In this document: in pieces, positions 1-10,689 of the stretch
Numbering within the stretch: position 1 is the stretch's first letter
Layout: each line of letters opens with the position of its first letter
Notes under the pieces: generated by a model
Seen by the model: only the letters and a program-made list of their open reading frames with translations
What the model was told of the DNA's origin: nothing
Database searches by the model: none
Assembly (NCBI GenBank): GCA_027186245.1
Contig: CP114486.1
Span: 7,144,501-7,208,500 of the forward strand
Source of the DNA: Coriaria nepalensis
Taxonomy: Eukaryota > Streptophyta > Magnoliopsida > Cucurbitales > Coriariaceae
Direction of reading: 5' to 3'
Length of the DNA: 64,000 bases
Made by a program: the position numbers and the translations under genes

Positions 1-8
1 ACTTGCAG

Positions 9-3000
9 CCAGAGAATTTGCTTCTGGATGCTAACGGAACTCTTAAAGTTTCAGACTTTGGATTGAGTGCGCTACCTCAACAACTGGGTGTGAGTATGAT
101 AATTCCTTGTCTTAATAAAATATGATTTGCTCAATTGAATCTCATACTATAACGTGGAAAAAAAGAGGGAAACATAGCAAGGGCAACCATCTTTGCTCTC
201 TGCCTACTGAAGACCTGCAAAAGCACAGTTGTGAAGTCGTCTTTGTTTAAGTTACTGATACAACAAAGGATCAATAGTCTTAGGACTGCTTGGCTGAATC
301 GATTGATGGAAGGGTCATATAACATTTGTATCCCTTTCATATAGAAAGATGGATTACTAGAAATAACTTGTGAATGCCAACATTATACTGCCCCATCATT
401 AGGAGACAGTCTTTTGATTTAAGAATTTATATGATTCTAATTCAGGAGGACGGACTACTACACACAACTTGTGGAACACCAAATTATGTTGCTCCAGAGG
501 TACATCAGCTTGCAAACTGCACTGTTTTTTTAGTCTAGAAAATTTTTGTTCTTTCCATTTGAAATTTGAACTTCTAGGTTATCAACAACAAAGGCTATGA
601 TGGTGCAAAGGCGGATTTATGGTCATGTGGTGTAATTCTTTTTGTCCTAATGGCCGGCTATTTGCCTTTTGAAGATTCCAACCTCATGGCATTGTATAAA
701 AAGGTAGATACCTAAATGGGAAATCTCTTTTAATTTGTTCATGAAACAATTAGTTTCCTGTAAAAGTCATCTACTGTTCTACCATAATCTTCCATTGTCA
801 TAAGAGTCCAAAATTTTGAAAGCTAAAAACTGATATTGGTAATAGTACAACACAGCAACATATGATTTTAACTTCAAACATGCCATTGAAAAAGTATCTT
901 GAATTCCGACTTAAACTTGAATTTTTCATCGAGCGCACACACTTATCTACCTTTGCTAGTTGGTTGTTCGTTAATACTTTTTGTTGTATCTTGTATGTTG
1001 ATGTTAGAAGTGCTAATGTACGTAATAAATTGATGGAAAATGATGATCTGGTAAATATACTTTTGAGTAAACTTATTGTCATTGCTATCTACTGCTCTTC
1101 TTTCTTCCGGTAGACCTCTTAGTGTAGGACGCACATTCAACCTATTAAATTTTGTATATTTAAGAAGCAGCTTAGGAAACTATGCTTAAGTTATGTGGAG
1201 AACTGCTCTTTCTTAAGTGATCCATTTGTTTCTAATGAGTTGGAGAGGAGTATTCATCTAATTTATTATTCATACCCTTATAATGCTACTTCTCTATTTT
1301 TGCTCTTATATTGGCTTGTCACATAGCTCACTGTCTCATATCCATAAGCTCAGATGTAAATGCTTTTTTGGGAGAACAGATATTTAAAGCCGACTTCACA
1401 TGTCCACCTTGGTTCTCAACAAGTGCAAAGAAACTAATCAAAAGAATCCTGGAGCCTGATCCCTCAAAGGTGGCCCAAATACTTTATTTATGTTTCGAAA
1501 GCACGTTTCCTTCTTTTGGTTGCAACCTTATTTTACCGTGTTGAATGCACGAAACACTTGATTGTCTCATATAACTGTATACTGTACTCTTTACATATAA
1601 TTTCAGCCTTATGAGTGCATAATCATGTGCTATTATGAAACAGAGAATTACAGTGGCAGAGGTCATTGAAAATGAGTGGTTTAAGAAAGGATATAAGCCG
1701 CCCAGTTTTGGGCAAGCTGATGTCACTCTTGATGATGTAGATGCTGTCTTCAATGAATCTATGGTAAGATTCTTATAAGCTATGCAGATTCTTGGTTATT
1801 CAGAGAGCTGACATCTGTACGGACTCTTCTTCATGTCGTTCAGGATTCTGGTAACTTTATCGTTGAGAGGAGGGAAGAAGGACCTGTTTCACCTGTCACC
1901 ATGAATGCGTTTGAGCTCATCTCTACTTCTCAGGGCCTCAACCTCAGCACTCTTTTTGAAAAGCAGATGGTGTGTTTCTCTTTTGCTTATTGAATTAAGA
2001 TCAAATTTTCAGTGTCTTTGTGCACTAGGAATCTGTATGGTGAATTCTGATACCATGGCTTGTTATGCTTTAGAGAAAGGAGGAGCAATAGCTTTTAGAT
2101 GAAAAGCCAAAGGCACTCTTTTGGCATTTTGGTGTGTTTTTTACTCTAATCACATCAGCAACCTTTTGTGGTCTATTAATAGCACCTCCTCTCTAAATAT
2201 ATTTAGTTGATGCTCCTACCTTTAATATACATGCTTAACTAACTACATATAGAAAAAAGTGGTGCTTCGATTGCATAGTTTGATGAGTCACAAAATCCAT
2301 GACGACCGCTTTGCTTGAAATTTCATATTGATATTATTCACATACACCAAGCTTGAAAGAATGGCTGACAAATGTATTGGGTAGCAGGGGCTTGTTAAAC
2401 GAGAAACGAGATTCACATCTAACCGTCCTGCGAATGAGATAATTTCAAAAATTGAGGAAGCTGCAATGCCTTTGGGTTTTGGTGTGAAGAAAAATAACTT
2501 CAAGGTACATGTGTTTTGATTTTTTGTCGAGTCCACAGGATAAACTTGCTTTGAAGATCTGGTAAGTCCAAAAAGACGTCAGAAATGACATCATGATGTT
2601 TTGCAGTGCAACCTTTGGGTGTCTTTCAAAAACTGATGGGAACAAACATGTTTTATATGGGATCAAATGGAACCAACTTAGAACTTAAGCTTCTGAATAA
2701 GTTGTCAAGTTAAAAGACTGTTTTTTTGTCATGTAATAATACCCCCCCCCCCCCCTCTTTTTTTTAACACCCATGGCAGATGAAACTTAAAGGGGAAAAA
2801 AGTGGCCGTAAAGGTCAATTATCTGTTGCGACAGAGGTATGGCTCCCTCTCCCTTATTGTATCTCAAAAGAATTCTCTAATGACAAATGTTGGAAGTAGG
2901 TCAGTAATTTTTCATGTTTGTTTGTTTGTTTTTTATTTTTATTTACTTATAATAAAACTTGATATATCTTTTTAGATTTTTGAGGTGGCCCCATCACTCT

Positions 3001-3509
3001 ACATGGTTGAACTTCGAAAGGCTTGTGGAGATACCTTGGAATTTCACAAGGTGTGATGACCTGTGAATGTTATTGTGGCATCCAATATTTGTAAATATAA
3101 TCATGTTTTTCGCAAGTTCTACGAGTCTAATGACTACAACCCCCCCCCCCCCCCCCAATCTCTCTCTCTCTCCCCCCACCAAAAATATCTCTCTCTACAG
3201 TTCTATAAGAACCTTTCGACCGGGCTAAAAGATATTGTCTGGAAACACGGAGACAGTGAAGAGGAAGAAAATAGTGGTTAGTATCTACTCTTCTCTCCTT
3301 TCTTTATATTCTTCTGTGAATGAATATCGAAAATCACTAACCAACATGCACTCCCTAAAATTGACATCATTTGAATGAAACCGTGTCGAGATGAGCTAAT
3401 TTAAAACCATAGAGAATACAGAATCAAGCTTCCTCATCAGTTCTGTTTTGTTTTTCCTCTTTCAGGTGCTGTTCCAGCTGTTCCAGCTGTTCCAAAATCT
3501 TCTGCGTAA
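9..3509 (+). CDS. CIPK23: CBL-interacting protein kinase, CIPK23-like (3' part, ten exons)
   Basis: This is a Ser/Thr kinase of the SnRK3/CIPK family. These kinases are recruited by CBL calcium sensors and phosphorylate membrane transporters (CIPK23: potassium and nitrate channels). Exons: 9-89, 446-499, 578-703, 1380-1469, 1644-1763, 1844-1969, 2388-2504, 2780-2836, 2976-3050, 3201-3276, 3466-3509. All introns are GT/AG; the reading frame is open for 321 codons, then TAA. The visible protein starts at the PEN of the catalytic loop. It has DFG at residues 16-18, an activation loop with [12 protein letters not shown] at 43-45, the NAF motif (MNAFELIS) at about 177-184, which binds CBL and autoinhibits, and the PPI motif (RETRF) at 204-208, which binds PP2C. 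The HRD lysine and ATP-binding lobe lie left of the window. The wording around NAF and the C-terminal LEFHKFYKNL fits CIPK23 best; CIPK3, 9 and 26 are close alternatives. The last exon ends in three AVP repeats. The gene looks intact. Confidence 0.93.
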
Positions 3510-3684
3510 TTTGCTGTGGTTTGTTGGTCAAGATTCTCTACGGGTGTGCGTTTTTATTTTTCCCCCTGTATCAAAATGCTCGGTCAGTGAATAGGTATAA
3601 CATTTTCTGTTTATGTCTGGATCTTACGTTTTGGATGTATCTTATCCCCTGTTGTTTCAATAATAATAGTAATACGTTACCAAG

Positions 3685-3690
3685 AATAAA
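3685..3690 (+). promoter_or_regulatory. poly(A) signal of the CIPK gene
   Basis: A canonical AATAAA lies about 176 bases after the CIPK stop codon in a T-rich 3' UTR. The position is typical of plant near-upstream elements; actual cleavage sites are not visible from sequence. Confidence 0.5.
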
Positions 3691-3729
3691 GTTCTTTTGT
3701 CATAATTTTGATGGACAATAATTATCAAT

Positions 3730-4290
3730 GAGTGATATGTATACGTGTCTCTTTTTTAATTCATGGCGTATGATTAGTTACTCCACACTCGGTGATAAAC
3801 CCATAATGAATGTTTTCAAGTTAAGGAAAGGGCACAGAAATGGAACAAACACGAGACTTGAAATTAGAAGAAAAATATACTTGAAGCTAACTACCCATTT
3901 ATACGCATTAATATATATATATATTACCCATGTAAAACGCACCATCAAATTTTGAAATACAGGCCAGAAATTCTAAGCTCAAGAACAAAAATAATTTTCG
4001 GTGAAACTCCGGATCCTTAGCTATCTAATCATATCCCATTTGAGAGGTGAAACACAACCGAAGCGGAGGAAAATTCGAAGTAAGTGACCTAGGTAGAAGA
4101 ATTGGCCGATGAGGCCGGCTTCACCACATGTCTGTGTAGTATTCGGTCGGGCCAAATCTAGTTGAATCGAGAATCGAAAAAGAGCAGGCAAATTTGGTCA
4201 TGAACAGCCAAATCGGCCACCAGATTAACCGTCGAGAGAAAATATTCAGCCTAATAAATAGAGAAATACTTCAATAGCCGAATAGAGGAA
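3730..4290. other. spacer between CIPK gene and first gypsy copy
   Basis: No gene is supported here. The first part is AT-rich with a short TA run near 3907-3921. From about 3960 the composition resembles the following gypsy copy and may be its gag or LTR remnant, but no motif could be read. Confidence 0.4.
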
Positions 4291-5060
4291 ATGGAAGAAG
4301 ACATGACCAAGAATCAGTTAGACCTTGCCCCAGCTAAGTTAAACAACCTTAAATCTGATGTACAAGATCTATTAGCAGAAATAAATCTAGGATCGGCCAA
4401 GAGCTCCCGACCAGTCTATATTAGTAGCATTATGTCTGTAGAAATGCAAAGTGAAATGATAAAATTGTTATCGGCTTACATTGATTGTTTCACTTGGGAA
4501 CTTCACAAGTTGCCAGGACTTGATTGGTCATTAGTCGAATACTCATTATCGATAAAAGATGGGTATAAAACCCTTTCAATACCCGCCTCGGTGGATGTCC
4601 ACTGAGGTAACCTTGAAAGTAAAGGAGGAAGTTGAACAACTACATAAAGCCGGCTTCATCTGAACTCTAGATATTCTGAGCAGATGTCCAATATCGTACC
4701 CGTTGTGAAAAAGAACGAAAAGTTGAGGATATGCATAGACTTCAGGAACTTGAAATAGGCAACCCTTAAGGATGAATATCAAATGTTGGTAGTCGATTGT
4801 TAGCAGATGAAGCCTTCAAAAATAAAATATTGTCATTCATGGATGGGCATTTCGAGTATAAGATATTCATAGCTAAGGAAGATGTACATAAGATCGCATT
4901 CAGATGCTTCAACGCAATAGGAGTGAAAAAGACATTAGCTCAGAACTGTCTTCACAAATTGAAGATGAATCCGCTAAAATTCGCTTTTGGCATCTCGGTT
5001 GGGAATTTCTTCGTATTTCTAATTCATCAAAGAGGTATAGAGGGTGGCCAATGAAAGGCC
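4291..5060 (+). pseudogene. gypsy copy 1 reverse transcriptase remnant with internal deletion
   Basis: The longest open piece (4291-4605, 104 codons) is the protease-RT linker ending in the RT N-terminus. After a frame change, the fingers and palm wording is readable up to FRCFNAIGV at about 4925. The next readable text is LKMNPLKFAFGISVGNF, which belongs far downstream in the family, after the YIDD catalytic box. The part with PFGLKNA and YIDD is therefore deleted, so this copy cannot have RT activity. This reading rests on remembered family consensus. Confidence 0.75.
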
Positions 5061-5099
5061 AAAGCCATAATAGAAGCCCACCCGCCTAAAGACAAGAGG

Positions 5100-6010
5100 G
5101 AACCCTAGTGTTTCCTTGGCCAAATCAACTTCCTCAGAAGATTCATATCAAATGTGGCCAGGAAGACTAAGTTTAGTCCCTTACTTAAATTAAAGCAGGA
5201 GGACGAATTCTCTTTATTACCTAACCACTAGGAAGTATTCAATAGAATAAAGCAGTATTTGGCTAGCTCGCCGATACTTGCTCTAGATATGAGAGGTTGG
5301 CTAATGTTACCGTATGTTTTGGTAACCGCCGAATCGGTCAGCTGCCTCCTCGCTCAAGAAAATTATGCTAGATGCTAACATGCCATTTATTACCTCAGCT
5401 AAGTTGACTCCATAGTGGTATAATATACTTCGATTGAGAAATTTGTTTGACTTTATATTTGTTGTCACAAAACTTTAACACTACCTGGTTAATGCACAAG
5501 TTTTGGTCATCGCATGGACCAATCTTGTGAAATATGTCTTGTCTCGACTAAACCTTAAGGGATGCTTGGGTAAATGGGCCCTCGCGTTGGTTAAGTTCAG
5601 TTTACAGTACGTACTGCAGAAATCGGTTGAAGGCCAAGCCTTAGCCAACTTCTTAGCCAACACCTATCTGAACTTCTACTGAATGAGTGTGATGATGTGT
5701 TCGAAGTACTTCGCATCAAATAGCCTGTATTGGAATTGCACTTTGATGGGTCTAGTACCGTGCACATGGCAGGAGTCGGGATCTCTATTTTTTCGCTCGA
5801 AGGCAGGGTACATGATCTTTCTAGCTCAACTTTCCATGCCCAATTAATCAGCCGAGTATGAAGCTCTTATTATAGGCTTAGAAATTTTGTTGGACCTTGG
5901 AGCATCGCACAATGATCATTTGTGATTCTCAATTAGTAGTCATGCAAATATCGAGATATTACAAGTATACGAACCTGGACTTATTGGGTATTTTGCCATT
6001 GCGATCCAGC
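5100..6010 (+). pseudogene. gypsy copy 1 RNase H and archaeal-type RNase H remnants
   Basis: Around 5110-5340 the RT-linked RNase H region reads INFLRRFISNVARKTKFSP and IKQYLASSPIL. After a decayed connector, a second RNase H begins at about 5735 with LHFDGSSTVHMAGVGI, the aRNH signature FDGS seen in Tat elements. Several stops interrupt both. No ORF longer than 60 codons remains on the sense strand in this interval. Confidence 0.65.
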
Positions 6011-6370
6011 TCTTGGAAGAATTTGAGGAGTGTACCTTAAACAATATTTCTCATTCTTTTAATGTGGAAGCTAATGTCATGATGCAATTAACGTTTGGTT
6101 TAAGCATTTTGGACACTAACTATCTACAAACGAAATAATCCGATTCTCACTTCTAGATAGATCAAATTTTTTATTTTTAGCATGGAGAGCCTAGAGGTGA
6201 GTGATTGGCGATCATCCCTCATTCAGTATCTTTGGCATCCAAATGGGATTTATCCAGTCAAACTCCGTTGATTAGCTCTCAACTATACTTTGATAGATAA
6301 CGAGCTATTTCGATGAGGGCATAATGACCTACTCCTTAGGTGCGTAGGATTCATCGAAGGCATACAGATC

Positions 6371-6890
6371 ATGAAGGAGGTTTATAATGGAATCTATAGG
6401 TCTTACCAAGCCAAGGAAAAATTGCTTTGGTTGATTAGGCATCACGACTTTTATTGGTTGACTGTCCTAACAGGTTGCATTAGATACTCTAAGGGATGTA
6501 AGAGTTGTCAAAGGTGTGGACCAATCCAGAGGCAACCAACCTTGAAAATGGAACATATTATTAAGCCTTCGCCATTTAAAAGTAGGGCTATTAATTTAAT
6601 TAGTTAGATATATCCTGAATCAAATAAGCATCACACCTAGATTTTTGTCACAACAGATTACTTCACAAAATGGGTGGAAGCAGTGTCATTAAAGCGATTA
6701 ACCAACAAGAGGTCATCAAATTCCCATAGGAAAGGATTATATATTGGTTTGGGATTCCAAAGACCATCAGTACTGATAACGCAACCGTGTTTACTGGTAG
6801 TTTAGTAGCTGAGTTCACTGAAGAATACTTTTTTAGGTTAGTGAACTCAGCACCCTATTATTTGTAGGCTAATGGCCAGGCTGAGGCATC
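6371..6890 (+). pseudogene. gypsy copy 1 integrase remnant
   Basis: The zinc-binding part reads FYWLTVLTGCIRYSKGCKSCQ, of which the cysteines C..C of the HHCC finger remain, but the first histidine positions read Y and Q. Core motifs follow: TTDYFTKWVEA (first Asp, about 6655), STDNATVF (second Asp, about 6770) and ANGQAEAS (catalytic Glu, about 6870). The open piece is 6371-6607; stops such as ISs*IYP break the rest. The catalytic D-D-E residues are preserved although the frame is lost. Confidence 0.75.
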
Positions 6891-6975
6891 AATACCATTT
6901 ATAGAGTTCACTTGCCACCAATTTATATGGATTACATAAGTGTGGTTTTTTTTTTATCAAAACTATATGACATTT

Positions 6976-7137
6976 ATGTCTGACACTAAAACCTGTGCCT
7001 CATGTTTATAATGAGTGGGTTGTCTCACAATCCTCCAACTATGGTGAAGTACTAGGGTGTTTTGACTAGGATCGGTGGTCTCTTAATGTTTCCATTCATC
7101 AGATGGTGATTGAGATGATCGGATCAGATCAGAATTT
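6976..7137 (-). mobile_element. antisense scrap of copia element between two gypsy copies
   Basis: Read in reverse complement, this interval matches the copia element at about 16685-16850 in the same window (the linker between integrase and RT, with GGATTGTGAGACAACCC and TCTGATCAGATC-like words). Identity is high enough to follow by eye over about 160 bases. It sits exactly where gypsy copy 1 ends and gypsy copy 2 begins, so it marks either an insertion followed by deletion or an illegitimate junction. Confidence 0.75.
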
Positions 7138-7393
7138 AAGTGAAAAGCATAATAAAGAGGGATCATCTATGGCATTTGAGTGAGGCTGGAGTAATGATGG
7201 AGTATGGGATGAAGTTGAATCCTAAGAAGTGTGCATTCGGAGTTGGTTCGGGTGAATTCCTGGGGTATATAGTGCACTAGAGAGGGTTGAGGCTAATCCA
7301 GAAAAGGTACAGGCCATCATCAGTCTGAAAGCCCCACAGACAAAGAAAGAAATCTAAGCTCTAACAGGGAGAATTGATGCACTGAGTCGATTT

Positions 7394-8375
7394 ATGAGTC
7401 ACTCGGCTGATAAAGTCCTCTCGTTCTTCAAATCGTTGAAGTGCTCAAACACTAGGGGATGGAATGAAGACTGTGATAAGGCCTTTGAAGAACTAAAGAG
7501 GTATCTAGCATCCACTCCTAGATTAAATAAACAGAAGGTGGGAGAAGAATTGAGCCTTTATATAGGAGTGAGCGGAGTGGCGGTGAGTTCAGTACTAGTG
7601 AAGAAATAGAAGGGGAAACAGATGTCGGTGTATTACATAAGTAAAGTAATGAGTGAGGCGGAAGGAAGGTATCCATAAGCTGATAAGGCTGCTTTCGCGT
7701 TAGTTGTGGCAGTGAGGAAGCTAAGGCCATACTTTCAGTCTCATCCTATTGTAGTGGTCACTGATCTTCCCCTTAAATAGATCCTTCAAAACCTGTACAC
7801 CTTAGGAAGGTTGCTGAAGTGGTTTGTTGAGTTAAGAGAATTTGACATATCTTATAGGCCTTAAGCCGCGATCAAAGCTCAGGCCTTTGCCGACTTCATC
7901 TTGGAGTTCTCCAATGAGGGTTTAGCTAACATAGAAAAAGAGGGGGAAGCCGATGATGATGCTGAGAAGAAGCTTCGACCACCTTATTGGACATTGCAAG
8001 TAGATGGGGAGGTAAATAAAGAGGGATGTGGAGCTGGACTGATCCTCATTTCTCCTGAGGGAAGGAAGATCGAATACGTGCTCAGATTTTGCTTTAAGGC
8101 TTCAAATAATGAGGTTGAGTATGAACTGTTCCTGGCAGGTTTGAGGTTGGCAAGAGAGATAGGGGCATAACAGATCAATGTATATAGTGATTCCCAAGTA
8201 GTGGTCTCGCAAATACCGAGATAATTCCAAGCAAAGTCTAAAAAAATGAGGGCCTACCAAAAGATGTCTGAGGCAGTGCTAAAGCGATTCGATAATTACG
8301 AGATAAAGCACATACTAAGAGGTCAAAACACTAATGCTAATGCACTAGCAAAACTAGCAACTCTGCTGCACCTAT
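7394..8375 (+). pseudogene. gypsy copy 2 RNase H pair (RT-linked RNase H and aRNH)
   Basis: The first RNase H reads LYIGVSGVAVSSVLVKK, then SVYYISKVMSEAEGRYP and VVAVRKLRPYFQSHPIVVVTD (7550-7765). A linker leads to the second, archaeal-type domain at 7975-8200: YWTLQVDGEVNKEGCGAG, with the first catalytic Asp in VDG, then SNNEVEYE (catalytic Glu) and YSDSQVVV (catalytic Asp). All three aRNH acidic residues are present. Two RNase H domains in tandem are the hallmark of Tat. Longest open pieces: 7394-7609 and 7901-8170. Confidence 0.8.
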
Positions 8376-8589
8376 CATAGTTTTGAGAAGATATTTTGAT
8401 GTTCCCAGTATCTCCACTAAAATTGAGGTGATGGCATTGGAGGATGAGGGATGGATAGGAGCTATAAAAAAGTATTTAATAGAGGGGGAGTTACCCTCGT
8501 CAAAAAAGAGGCTAGAAGGATCAGTTCTCAAACTTATATGTGCGTAATAGTAGGGGAAGTGCTATTTCGAAGAGGGTATTCCCAGGCAA

Positions 8590-9680
8590 TGATGAGGGTG
8601 TCTTAGAAAAAGAAAAGGAGTTATTGCTGAGCGAAATTCATGAAAGGGTGTGTGGAAGTCACTCATCAGGGCAGGCCACGGTCCAAAAGCTAATGAGGCA
8701 GGGCTACTTCTGACCCACCATGAGGAGGGATGCCAAGCATCACAGTAAATGATGTAGAGACTGTAATGTTTATGCTAGTATTCCCAGAAAACCATCGGTG
8801 GAGTTAACCTCAGTAAGTAGCCCATGATCATTCGCAAGGTGGGGAATGGACCTCATTGGACCATTAGTGCAAGGGGCCTAGAAGAAATATGCTATAGTAG
8901 CCATTGACTACTTCACCAAATGGATTGAGGCTAAGGCCCTTATAATGATCACTGAGGTAGTAACAACCAAGTTTGTATGGAAGAACATCATATGTAGATT
9001 TGGAGTACCACAACGTATCGTCACCGATAATGGTAAGTAGTTTGACAATCTAAATTTCAGAAAATTCTATACCAACCTGAGGATCATGCATTTCACCTCC
9101 TCCTCCTACCATCCCAAGGCCAACGGCTAGGTAGAGGCAACTAACAAGGTTATCAACAACTTGCTGAAGAAGAGGTTAGAGGGGGAGGAAAGGGGTAGGC
9201 AGATGAACTCCCCTTGTTGTTATGGGCCATTCGCACCACTCTTCAGAGGACAATGGGGGAACCCTTTTTAGCATTACCTTCGGGACTGAAGCAATGGTGC
9301 CATCGGAGATAAGTCTTCCCACATATAGAAGATTGTCCTTTATTGAACATGAAAACAATATGGCCCTGACAGAGTCCCTCGACTTACTCTGGGAAAAAAG
9401 GGAGGAAGCTCGGATCAGGGAGGAGGCGTTGAAAAGAAGGATTAAGCGTCATTACAACAAAGGAGTCCTCAACCGATTCATGTGGGTGACTTGGTCTTTA
9501 GAAAGATTATTAACCCCATGCATATGGGTCCTTTGAAGCCAAAGTGGGAGGGACCGTACAAAGTTTTCCATGAACTTAGGCTAGAGACTTACACACTGTA
9601 GTACCAAGCAGGCAAGGAACTCTCACACCCGTGGAACTCAAAGAACCTCAAAGTCTACTCTGGAGAAAGTAGGGATGAGG
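8590..9680 (+). pseudogene. gypsy copy 2 integrase remnant
   Basis: The zinc finger region (CGSHSSGQATVQKLMRQGYF) starts at about 8650. The catalytic core reads FARWGMDLIGPLVQGA, then VAIDYFTKWIEAKAL (Asp, about 8905), RIVTDNGK*FDN (second Asp, about 9025) and ANG*VEATNKVI (Glu, about 9132). The C-terminal part reads VGDLVFRKI and PKWEGPYKVFHEL (about 9485-9580), the usual integrase C-terminal GPY motif. Stops in GKQFD and ANGQVEA positions are TAG where CAG is expected. Confidence 0.85.
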
Positions 9681-9776
9681 ATGAGGGTTAGCATAAGATT
9701 TGTTTTACTGATCATTTTGATCCTTAAACACTAATGAAGGAAAGAATGTTCGCTAGCATGCATAATTAAAAAACAC

Positions 9777-10397
9777 AACTTGGAACGCTTATTTGGCGTC
9801 CCAGGTAAAAAAAAGATCTAAGCACTCGATAAGGGCTTAGTATCAACAACTTGGAATGCTTATTTGGCATCAAAGGTAAAAACAATCTGAGCACCCGATA
9901 GGGGCTTAGTATCAATAACTTGGAAAGCTTATTTAGTGTCCAACGTAAAAAATATCTGAACACCCGATAGGGGCTCAATATCAATAACTAGGAATGCTTA
10001 TTCGGCGTCCAAGGTAAAAAAGATCTGAGCACCCGATGGGGCTCAGTATCAATAACTTGGAACGCTTATTTGTCGTCCAATGTAAAAAAGATATGAACAC
10101 TAGATAGGGGCCTGATCAATAACTTCGAACGCTTATTTGATGTCCAAGGTAAAAGAGATATGAGCACCCAATAGGGGCTCAGTATCAATAACTTGGAACG
10201 CTTATTTGGCATCTAAGGCAAAAAAGATCTGAGCACCCGACAGGGGCTCAGTATCAATAACTTGGAATGTTTACTTGGCATCCAAGGTAAGTGAAATCTG
10301 AACACCCAACAGGGGCTCAGTATCAACAACTTGGAATGCTTATGAGGCATCCATGTTAAACGAGATCTTATCCGAGCACCTAATAGGGACTCAACAT
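9777..10397 (+). repeat. nine-unit tandem array, period about 69 bp
   Basis: Units start with AACTTGGAAYGCTTATTTGG-like words at 9777, 9848, 9917, 9986, 10054, 10121, 10190, 10259 and 10328, giving spacings of 71, 69, 69, 68, 67, 69, 69 and 69 bases. Each unit also carries GAGCACCCGATAGGGGCTCA. The array lies between the integrase end and an antisense ORF of the same gypsy copy. Tandem repeats in the 3' untranslated part of Tat elements are known in plants and can seed satellite DNA. Confidence 0.92.
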
Positions 10398-10689
10398 CAC
10401 TTAAAGAACTTATATGGCGATTATGAAAGGACTCAAGTTTATTTCAATACTGAGTTTATTTTATATGATAATCTTAATGTTTACATGTTAAGTTTGTCAG
10501 AGGAGTGAAAAAGAGACTCAGTATTGGAGGAGAAAAAGGGAATTGAAGAAAAATATTCATTAAAGTCCAAGTAAAGTATTCTTAAATATTCGTTACAAGT
10601 TCTCATATGGAACCGAAAACAAAAACAACTAAGGTTGCAGATCAACAATAGTAGACAAGAAACATGCCTCATCTCCAGGGACTACTACC

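Larger units (their letters stand above)
4291..6930 (+). mobile_element. Ty3/gypsy Tat-lineage retrotransposon copy 1, decayed
   Basis: The pol order protease/RT - RNase H - second RNase H - integrase is still readable in shifting frames. The RT lead-in (FTWELHKLPGLDWSLVEY, about 4480-4550) is followed by VPVVKKNEKLRICIDFRNL (about 4695-4755) and FMDGHFEY...AKEDVHKIAF (about 4835-4905). RNase H, an archaeal-type RNase H and integrase follow. No LTR was found on either side. The copy stops at about 6930, where an antisense copia scrap begins. Tat is inferred from the two RNase H domains. Many stops and frameshifts make it non-functional. Confidence 0.8.
7165..9690 (+). mobile_element. Ty3/gypsy Tat-lineage retrotransposon copy 2, decayed
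   Basis: This copy starts inside RT (GMKLNPKKCAFGVGSGEFLG, about 7207-7262) and continues almost in one frame through RNase H, archaeal-type RNase H and integrase to about 9690. Most interruptions are single stop codons at positions where the family has Gln or Trp, rather than frameshifts. It is thus younger or better preserved than copy 1. The 5' half (LTR, gag, protease, RT N-terminus) is missing. The 3' region after integrase carries the tandem array and antisense ORF listed separately. Confidence 0.85.

Noticed and set aside
1..8. Lys-to-Gln change in the kinase catalytic loop (LQPENL)
   Set aside because: ACTTGCAG before CCAGAG is better read as an intron end (AG acceptor); the RDLK part lies in the previous exon outside the window.
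9777..10397. CRISPR-like array
   Set aside because: Units are directly adjacent tandem repeats of about 69 bp without unique spacers, in a plant retrotransposon.
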